Shown here: in pieces, positions 1-4,541 of the stretch | Layout: each line of letters opens with the position of its first letter | Numbering within the stretch: position 1 is the first letter of the stretch | Source: DATKXU01 sp035528905 | GTDB lineage: Bacteria > Armatimonadota > UBA5829 > DTJY01 | Direction of reading: 5' to 3' | DNA length: 6,409 nt | Assembly: GCA_035528905.1 (NCBI GenBank) | Contig: DATKXU010000064.1 | Location: forward strand, 1 to 6,409 | Translations under genes and position numbers: made by a program | Notes under the pieces: generated by a model | The model's database searches: none | Told to the model about the DNA's origin: nothing | The model's input: the letters and a program-made list of their open reading frames with translations, nothing else

Positions 1-2
1 TT

Positions 3-131
3 CCCACAGATGATCTCTCCCGTGGCTTGGGCAGCAGGCACCCCGACGAGGCCCGCGCCATCTTCCACACGAACCTCCGAACAGACGGCAGCCGAATAAC
101 CCGGCGCTTCTTGTGTATTGACATCAACTGA
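3..131 (+). CDS. Possible 3' end of an upstream gene (partial, unrecognised)
   Basis: One + frame is open from the left edge to a TGA at 129-131 and gives about 42 residues ending in LCIDIN. About three quarters of its third codon positions are G or C (32 of 42 by hand count), against 23 of 42 at first positions, which is the pattern expected of coding DNA here. The stop falls just inside the promoter of the next gene. I recognise no family. The opposite strand is also open, from an ATG at 158 to the edge, so the assignment is weak and the stretch may be non-coding. Confidence 0.25.
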   Translation, partial: PTDDLSRGLGSRHPDEARAIFHTNLRTDGSRITRRFLCIDIN

Positions 132-145
132 AGGAAATGTAAAAT
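118..145 (+). promoter_or_regulatory. Sigma70-like promoter for the ISP-like gene
   Basis: A perfect -35 TTGACA (118-123) is followed after 16 bases by TAAAAT (140-145), which matches the -10 consensus at five of six positions. Transcription would start near 152, giving a leader of about 25 to 43 bases depending on the start codon. No operator palindrome or controller-protein gene is visible beside it, so expression looks simple and fairly strong. Confidence 0.6.
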
Positions 146-165
146 GGTGCTCTGTCATTCCGCGT

Positions 166-182
166 AAGGACACCGGTTGGAG
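166..182 (+). promoter_or_regulatory. Two candidate ribosome binding sites that decide the start
   Basis: AAGGA at 166-170 lies 6 bases before a TTG at 177, an ideal spacing for a weak start codon. GGAG at 179-182 lies 12 bases before the ATG at 195, a longer spacing for a strong start codon. The two choices differ by only six residues (MEHSFA) and do not touch any domain. I prefer ATG 195, but TTG 177 is a real alternative. Confidence 0.4.
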
Positions 183-194
183 CATTCATTCGCC

Positions 195-3100
195 ATGGCC
201 GACATACTCGCCGCTTTGAAGAAGTTCGCCGATACGGTCACGGCGAAGATGACCACGATGACCACAGGTGAGCCGGAAGACAAGCTTCGCGGGCCGTTTG
301 AAGCACTCGTGCACGAAGTCGCGCAGACGCTGGTGTTGGACGTGGTCTGCACCGGCGAGGTGAAGCTGCCCGGCCGCCTGGGCAAGCCGGACTATGCGGT
401 GCACAAAGCGAAGCTGCTGGTAGGCTATGTCGAGTTGAAAGCGCCCGGCGCCGGGGCGAACCCAAACCGGTTTATCGGCCATAATAAGGAACAGGCCAGG
501 CGCTTTGCCGCAATACCGAACCTGATCTACTGCGACGGCAACGATTGGGGCTTGTACCGTGATGGGCAGCCTGTCCGGCCGGTTGTCCGGCTGTCGGGCG
601 ACGTGGCGGCGGATGGGAAAAACGCTGTCGCTGCCAACGACGCTCAAGCTGTCCTGAGCCTTCTGACCGACTTCCTGTCCTGGCGGCCCATTATTCCCAC
701 ACGGCTCGCGGCAGGCGGCAGGCATGAGATCGACCTCAAGGGCCTGGCTGGCCTGCTTGCCCCGCTGTGCCGAATGCTGCGTGAAGACGTGGCCGACGCT
801 CTCAAGGACCCGCAATCGCCGCTGGTGCAGCTTGCAGGGGAGTGGCGGCAACTCCTGTTCCCGGATGCCAGCGACGATCAGTTCGCCGATGCTTACGCTC
901 AGACGGTAACATTCGCGCTCCTGCTGGCTCGGAGCGAAGGAGCGGACCCGCTGGCTCTGGATAGTGCAGGGCGCGCTCTGGCCGCCGAGCACAGCCTGCT
1001 TTCCCGGGCGCTGCAGGTCCTGACGGACCCTATCGCTCTGGCGGAAATCTCCGCTTCGGTGAACCTGTTGATCCGCGTGATCGGGGAAGTGCCGCCATCG
1101 GCGCTCATCGGACCGAAAGATCCGTGGCTTTATTTCTACGAAGACTTCCTTGCCGCCTACGATCCGAAGTTGCGGAAGGATGCCGGCGCATATTATACGC
1201 CCGTTGAGGTCGTCCGAGCACAGGTCCGGCTGATCGACGAACTGCTGACTAATCGCCTGGGCAAGGCGCTGGGATTCGCCGACCCCGACGTTGTCACAAT
1301 GGATCCCGCCGCCGGCACGGGAACGTACCTTCTTGGCGTCATCGAGCACGCCTTGGGCAAGGTTGAGAGCCAGCAGGGCGCGGGCGCCGTGCCGGGGCAG
1401 GCTACCGCCCTTGCCGCCCACCTCTACGGCTTCGAGATCATGGTTGGTCCGTTCGCCGTGGCGGAATTGCGCGTCACGCGGGCGCTTCAGGACAAGGGAG
1501 CAAAGCTGCCCACTGGCGGAACGCACGTCTACCTGACCGATACGCTGGAAAGCCCGCATGCTGCGCCTGCGCAACTCCCGCTCTTCTTGAAGCCCATCTC
1601 CGACCAGCACGCCAAGGCCCTCGAGGTGAAGGCCAAGGTGCCCGTCATCGTCTGCCTGGGCAATCCGCCTTATGATCGCCATGAGGCCGCCGACAAGACA
1701 AATAAGGCTCGCACGGGCGGATGGGTCCGGTGGGGCGACAATGGCAAAGGCTCAGTCGCGACCTTCAGGGACTTCCTTGACCCCGCCATCGCCGCCGGCC
1801 ACGGCGTACACGTGAAGAACCTGTACAACCTGTACGTCTACTTCTGGCGATGGGCGCTCTGGAAAGTTTTTGAGCATACAACCGCTGCTGGTCCCGGGGT
1901 GGTATCTTTCATCAGTGCGTCAAGCTACCTGCATGGCGTTGCGTTTTCCGGTATGCGTGAGCATATGCGTAGGTTATGCGATGAGATCTGGATTCTCGAT
2001 CTAGGCGGAGAGGGACGCGGACCTCGCAAGAGTGAGAACGTTTTCGCCATACAAACGCCGGTAACGATCGGCATCGCTGTCCGTTACGGCAAGAAGAAGA
2101 GCGCACCTGCGAAGGTTCACTACGCACGGATCGATGGTACGCGCGAAGAGAAGCTGAAGGCGTTGGATGCAATCAGCGATCTGACCTCCTGCCAATGGGA
2201 AGACTGCCCCGATGGTTGGCGGGCGCGATTCAGCCCGGCCGGTATTGGCAAGTATTTCGATTGGCCATTGCTCACAGACTTGTTGCCTTGGCAGCACTCG
2301 GGACTGCAGCTGAAAAGGACTTGGCCCATTGCACCTGACGAACGCACTTTAGAGCGGAGGTGGCGCGCTCTGCTTTCGGCAAGTGACCGATCGGCCGCAT
2401 TCCACGGAACAGGCGACCGCGAAGTAGATGGCACATATGACGTGCCACTTGAAGGGAGGGCGGATTGCAGGCCGATTTCCCAGTTGCCAAGGAATGCCCC
2501 GCTACCTTCAGCCGGGAGGTACGCCTACAGGTCTTTCGACCGGCAGTACATCATCATTGACGGACGCCTGATGTCCAGACCACGTCCAAACCTCTGGGCT
2601 GTCCACGGCGAGTACCAGTTGTACTTGTCGGGCTTGTTTTCCCAGGCGCTTGGTCGAGGGCAGGCTTTGACTGCCTGCGTGAATCTGCCTGATCTTGATC
2701 ACTTCAGGGGTTCGTACGGTGCTAAGGCCACAATCCCGATGTATCGCGATTCGACGGGTAAACAGGCTAACATTTTGCCTGGCCTGCAGGAGTTGCTCGC
2801 GAAGTCTTACGGCCATAGGGTCACGCCGGAGGATCTCTACGCATACATATACGGAGTGCTTTCACAACCCGCCTTCACCGACCGATTTGCGGATGAACTG
2901 GATACATGCGAGTTGCGCGTTCCAATCACGAAGCACAGAGCATTGTTCGCGAAGGTCTGCGACACGGGCGCGAAGTTGCTCTGGCTGCACACCTATGGCC
3001 AGCGGTTCATCCCCAAGGGACATCACAGGGGACAAGTGCCAAGGGGCGCCGCCCGGTGCGCGAAACCCGTTCCGGCCGACATTGCGGGCTACCCTGAGAA

Positions 3101-3503
3101 GTACGAGTACAACGATGCGACAAAGACACTGCGCGTTGGTGATGGTCAGTTTGCACCCGTCGCTCCGGAAGTCTACGAGTTTGAAGTCTCCGGCCTGAAG
3201 GTAGTCCAGTCGTGGCTTGGCTACAGGATGAAGGAACCCAAGGGCAGGAGGTCGTCGCCGTTGGACGACATTAATACCGACCAGTGGCCGGGCGAGTTCA
3301 CGACGGAGCTTCTGGAGCTCCTGTGGGTCCTGGAGGCGACGGTTGAACAGTACCCCGCCCAGGCCGAACTGCTGTCGGCTGTGGCCAAGGGACCGTGTTT
3401 TCAGGCGGACGAACTGCCGCCGGTACCCGACGCCGCCCGCAAACCGCCTTCCCGTCCTCGTGAGAAGGGGCTGTTTGAGCAAGAGGAAGCTGAAGACGCA
3501 TAG
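195..3503 (+). CDS. Type ISP-like restriction-modification enzyme without helicase (nuclease-methyltransferase-specificity fusion)
   Basis: This is a 1102-residue cytoplasmic protein expected to methylate adenine N6 in a DNA target and, through its N-terminus, to cut unmodified DNA. From the N-terminus: a PD-(D/E)XK-like motif, with PD at 65-66 and ELK at 80-82 inside GYVELKAPG; a helical linker to about 300; AGAYYTP at 330-336, the usual lead-in to the methylase; motif I DPAAGTGTYLL at 370-380; GFE near 413; and catalytic NPPY at 490-493. An aromatic NLYNLYVYFWRWAL stretch near 542-555 is typical of Type ISP methylases. The end (about 981-1045), with VGDGQF, SWLGYRM, SSPLDDI and ELLELLWVLEAT, resembles the Type ISP C-terminal specificity region. 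Classical Type ISP enzymes such as LlaGI and LlaBIII are near 1,570 residues and carry an SF2 helicase between nuclease and methylase. Here only about 240 residues separate the two and I see no Walker A or DEAD-like motif. It could equally be called a Type IIG-like enzyme. Nuclease activity is inferred from the motif only. A TTG at 177 is an alternative start. The central and recognition part is lower in G+C than the N-terminal half. Confidence 0.93.
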   Translation: MADILAALKKFADTVTAKMTTMTTGEPEDKLRGPFEALVHEVAQTLVLDVVCTGEVKLPGRLGKPDYAVHKAKLLVGYVELKAPGAGANPNRFIGHNKEQARRFAAIPNLIYCDGNDWGLYRDGQPVRPVVRLSGDVAADGKNAVAANDAQAVLSLLTDFLSWRPIIPTRLAAGGRHEIDLKGLAGLLAPLCRMLREDVADALKDPQSPLVQLAGEWRQLLFPDASDDQFADAYAQTVTFALLLARSEGADPLALDSAGRALAAEHSLLSRALQVLTDPIALAEISASVNLLIRVIGEVPPSALIGPKDPWLYFYEDFLAAYDPKLRKDAGAYYTPVEVVRAQVRLIDELLTNRLGKALGFADPDVVTMDPAAGTGTYLLGVIEHALGKVESQQGAGAVPGQATALAAHLYGFEIMVGPFAVAELRVTRALQDKGAKLPTGGTHVYLTDTLESPHAAPAQLPLFLKPISDQHAKALEVKAKVPVIVCLGNPPYDRHEAADKTNKARTGGWVRWGDNGKGSVATFRDFLDPAIAAGHGVHVKNLYNLYVYFWRWALWKVFEHTTAAGPGVVSFISASSYLHGVAFSGMREHMRRLCDEIWILDLGGEGRGPRKSENVFAIQTPVTIGIAVRYGKKKSAPAKVHYARIDGTREEKLKALDAISDLTSCQWEDCPDGWRARFSPAGIGKYFDWPLLTDLLPWQHSGLQLKRTWPIAPDERTLERRWRALLSASDRSAAFHGTGDREVDGTYDVPLEGRADCRPISQLPRNAPLPSAGRYAYRSFDRQYIIIDGRLMSRPRPNLWAVHGEYQLYLSGLFSQALGRGQALTACVNLPDLDHFRGSYGAKATIPMYRDSTGKQANILPGLQELLAKSYGHRVTPEDLYAYIYGVLSQPAFTDRFADELDTCELRVPITKHRALFAKVCDTGAKLLWLHTYGQRFIPKGHHRGQVPRGAARCAKPVPADIAGYPEKYEYNDATKTLRVGDGQFAPVAPEVYEFEVSGLKVVQSWLGYRMKEPKGRRSSPLDDINTDQWPGEFTTELLELLWVLEATVEQYPAQAELLSAVAKGPCFQADELPPVPDAARKPPSRPREKGLFEQEEAEDA

Positions 3504-3525
3504 CTCACCTGGCACCTTGAGCGCA

Positions 3526-3558
3526 AGCCCCGAAGGGGCAGAGTTCCATCCAGCCCAG
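3526..3558 (+). repeat. Repeat unit 1 (forward, outer)
   Basis: Contains the stem GCCCC-GAA-GGGGC (3527-3539), then GTTCCATCCAGCCCAG. It is the exact reverse complement of unit 4 over all 33 bases. Identity stops at 3559, so the two outer arms have a sharp inner edge. Confidence 0.8.
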
Positions 3559-3571
3559 GGTAACGCCCTGG
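3555..3571 (+). repeat. Perfect hairpin next to repeat unit 1
   Basis: CCAGGG (3555-3560) pairs with CCCTGG (3566-3571) around a TAACG loop, a perfect 6-bp stem overlapping the end of unit 1. It sits where a different strong stem (3688-3706) sits next to unit 4, so the outer units each carry a second, unrelated hairpin on their inner side. Confidence 0.65.
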
Positions 3572-3598
3572 AGGTTCGTTGGTTGGATGACCATCTCC

Positions 3599-3624
3599 AG
3601 CCCTGAAAGGGCGTTGTTCCATGG
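3599..3624 (+). repeat. Repeat unit 2 (forward, inner)
   Basis: Stem GCCCT-GAA-AGGGC at 3600-3612, then GTTCCATGG. Compared with unit 1, one stem pair changed from C-G to T-A on both sides. GTTCCATG here can also pair with CATGGAAC of unit 3 to form a larger central stem. Confidence 0.75.
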
Positions 3625-3642
3625 GAAACGTACCCACGGATA

Positions 3643-3667
3643 CATGGAACCTCGCCCCTTCAGGGCT
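3643..3667 (-). repeat. Repeat unit 3 (inverted, inner)
   Basis: Read on the - strand it gives AGCCCTGAAGGGGCGAGG followed by TTCCATG. It differs from unit 2 at three of 25 positions. The TGA inside it supplies the stop codon of the small membrane protein (3660-3662). Confidence 0.75.
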
Positions 3668-4061
3668 TGAACCCTGTCATCCCCTCCCCCAGCCCTTCGG
3701 GCTGGGCTGGATGGAACTCTGCCCCTTCGGGGCTCAAGATGAACTCGTCATCGTATTTGCGAGATCGTGTACTAAGCCAGCTCCTGACCCTGTTCATGCT
3801 GTACCGCATCCCATCCTCATCACCGAGCTTTGCCAGTATCCGTGCGAGCTCCGCCCGCACGTTTTCGGCCAAGTCGGGATTCCACTGGCGCAGCGCATCT
3901 TCATTGATGGCGCCGTGCCTGTCCAACTCAGTCACCTTGGCGTTGGCTGCAACGGTCGCATCCATCGACACGTACAGCCAGCCGACAGCATAGGCCGCCA
4001 CCAAGGCGATGTTCACGGCCAGGATGATCTTCAGCGCCAATCTGCTCCGGTGGTTCTCCAT
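3660..4061 (-). CDS. Small single-helix membrane protein, unrecognised, with repeat-encoded C-terminus
   Basis: This 133-residue protein has a short basic N-terminus (MENHRSRLALK), one clear membrane helix (about 8-31, rich in I, L, A and V) and a charged, helical soluble part (about 35-107). A signal anchor with the C-terminal part outside the cytoplasm is the simplest topology, though the flanking charges are not decisive. I chose ATG 4061 because AAAGGA lies 5 bases upstream (4072-4067). An ATG at 4109 would add 16 residues, lacks such a site and would overlap the preceding gene. Residues 110-133 are encoded by the inverted repeat cluster and are probably not part of the ancestral protein. 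The gene starts 25 bases after the stop of the frameshifted gene, so the two probably share a transcript. No family or function is recognised. Confidence 0.6.
   Translation of the reverse strand: MENHRSRLALKIILAVNIALVAAYAVGWLYVSMDATVAANAKVTELDRHGAINEDALRQWNPDLAENVRAELARILAKLGDEDGMRYSMNRVRSWLSTRSRKYDDEFILSPEGAEFHPAQPEGLGEGMTGFKP
3688..3706. repeat. Strong 8-bp hairpin next to repeat unit 4
   Basis: CCCAGCCC (3688-3695) pairs perfectly with GGGCTGGG (3699-3706) around TTC. Its centre, AGCCC-GAA-GGGCT on the - strand, resembles a shortened repeat stem and may be a fifth, decayed unit. No T-run follows in either direction, so terminator function is unproven. Confidence 0.6.
3702..3734 (-). repeat. 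Repeat unit 4 (inverted, outer)
   Basis: This is the exact reverse complement of unit 1. On the - strand it is read in frame by the small membrane protein gene, where it encodes SPEGAEFHPAQ. This suggests the repeat arrived in or beside the end of that gene and extended its reading frame. Confidence 0.8.
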
Positions 4062-4066
4062 CGCGA

Positions 4067-4072
4067 TCCTTT
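4067..4072 (-). promoter_or_regulatory. Shine-Dalgarno site of the small membrane protein
   Basis: AAAGGA on the - strand ends 5 bases before ATG 4061. It is the reason for choosing the shorter start over ATG 4109. Confidence 0.6.
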
Positions 4073-4086
4073 CACGACGCTCATCG

Positions 4087-4406
4087 TCAGGCCTGAAATA
4101 CCACCTCATGTGCGAACGGCGAATACCCGCACAGCACGAGCCGGGCGCAGCGCTGCTCGGCGTTGCCGGTCACGATGTGCAGATCCTGGACGATCAGCAG
4201 GCCGTAGTCGGCCACCATGTTGTAGTTGGGGCTGCGCCCGACGTACCAGATGCCGTCGTGCGTGCAGTCGATCCCGTCGTCGAAGTAGTCTTCGATCTTC
4301 TCGAGGTTGCCGGGGTGGGGGAAGATTTCGTTCACGCAGGCGAGCGCGGCAGCTGCCCTTCAGCGTTGGATTCGGTTGCATTCAACACGATCTGGAAGTC
4401 GTCCAC
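4087..4406 (-). pseudogene. Small soluble protein gene of unknown family, interrupted by a one-base frameshift
   Basis: A GTG at 4406 has GAGGG 8 bases upstream and a promoter beyond it. It opens a frame (VDDFQIVLNATESNAEG) that runs into TGA at 4334-4332. An overlapping frame then continues without a good start to TGA at 4087; its only usable start is GTG 4335, which has no ribosome site (82 residues, VNEIFPHPGNLEKIEDYF onward). Adding one G to the GGG run at 4358-4356 joins the two into a smooth protein of 106 residues, with AEGAAAALACVNEIFPH across the junction. The downstream part has a regular mix of hydrophobic and charged residues (for example IWYVGRSPNYN and HIVTGNAEQ) typical of a real folded protein. 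I know no matching family. It is either a recent pseudogene, a sequencing error at a homopolymer, or a gene now read only from GTG 4335. Confidence 0.5.
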
Positions 4407-4414
4407 GGATGGTG

Positions 4415-4419
4415 CCCTC
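4415..4419 (-). promoter_or_regulatory. Shine-Dalgarno site before GTG 4406
   Basis: GAGGG on the - strand lies 8 bases before the GTG at 4406. It supports that codon, not GTG 4335, as the original start of the frameshifted gene. Confidence 0.4.
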
Positions 4420-4454
4420 GTGTCATTGCGGATGGGGATTTCGACACGGGAGGG

Positions 4455-4483
4455 ATTGTAGCGAGGAGGAGCGGTGAAAACAA
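4455..4483 (-). promoter_or_regulatory. Sigma70-like promoter for the small two-gene unit
   Basis: On the - strand TTGTTT (4483-4478) and TACAAT (4460-4455) are 17 bases apart. The -10 matches the consensus at five of six positions and the -35 at three, including TTG. The predicted transcript starts near 4448, leaving a leader of about 40 bases with the GAGGG site. It lies just past the end of the methyltransferase gene, so the small unit need not rely on read-through. Confidence 0.45.
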
Positions 4484-4520
4484 GAGGGCTCCGGTCGGCG
4501 ACGGCTGCGGTTGAGGTTCG

Positions 4521-4541
4521 CGGCCAAGCCCCTATTGGCCG
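4521..4541. terminator. Hairpin enclosing the stop codon of the Eco57I-like gene
   Basis: CGGCCAA (4521-4527) pairs perfectly with TTGGCCG (4535-4541), and the 7-base loop contains the TAG stop of the - strand methyltransferase. No T-run follows on the - strand; a weak T-rich stretch (GTCTTTCTGTT) follows on the + strand. It could be a weak terminator or chance. Confidence 0.25.

Larger units (their letters stand above)
3504..3659. other. Gene-free stretch after the ISP-like gene, mostly repeat cluster
   Basis: No credible gene lies here. Short open frames on both strands are caused by the repeat units themselves, which are open in several frames. The first hairpin begins 24 bases after the TAG of the ISP-like gene, but no T-run follows it, so a classical intrinsic terminator is not shown. 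Confidence 0.6.
3518..3734. repeat. Cluster of four hairpin repeats, two forward and two inverted (BIME-like)
   Basis: Four copies of one unit share the consensus AGCCCYGAARGGGC, three variable bases, then GTTCCAT. Units 1 (3526-3558) and 2 (3599-3624) are forward; units 3 (3643-3667) and 4 (3702-3734) are inverted. Units 1 and 4 are identical over 33 bases; units 2 and 3 match at 22 of 25. Each unit opens with a 5-bp stem around a GAA loop. The closing pair is C-G in units 1 and 4, T-A in unit 2 and T-G in unit 3, so changes keep the stem. The arrangement recalls REP/BIME elements. It lies between converging genes and could act as a two-way transcription terminator or mRNA end protector, which is inference. 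Confidence 0.8.

Noticed and set aside
1..158. - strand open frame from ATG 158 to the left edge (MTEHHFTF onward, 52 residues).
   Set aside because: It has no ribosome site, its ATG-proximal part overlaps the strong + strand promoter, and its third positions are less G/C-rich than its first, the reverse of the window's genes. It uses the same triplets as the + strand tail at 3-131, so at most one is real.
186..1682. 498-residue antisense open frame inside the ISP-like gene.
   Set aside because: It is a shadow frame caused by G/C-rich codons. The opposite strand carries clear nuclease and methylase motifs, and this translation shows none.
3518..3734. CRISPR array.
   Set aside because: Only four units occur, in opposite orientations, with unequal gaps and internal covariation. 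A CRISPR array has direct repeats and regular spacers.
4328..4371. Integron attC-like sequence: TTCGTTCACGC and, 3' of it, CAGCGTTGGAT, which fits GTTRRRY.
   Set aside because: The required partner RYYYAAC box is absent upstream and the arms do not pair well. GCGTTGGAT also occurs by chance inside the ISP-like gene (2159-2167), and the stretch is better explained as coding sequence of the frameshifted gene.
4332..4406. Programmed -1 frameshift joining the two parts of the small gene.
   Set aside because: The shift region reads GAA GGG CAG, which is not a classical X XXY YYZ slippery site, and no clear downstream stem or pseudoknot was found. An indel is simpler.
3621..4514. 297-residue + strand open frame across the repeats and the small genes.
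   Set aside because: The translation is dominated by R, S, C and G runs in its second half, has no ribosome site or recognisable motif, and opposes two better supported - strand genes.
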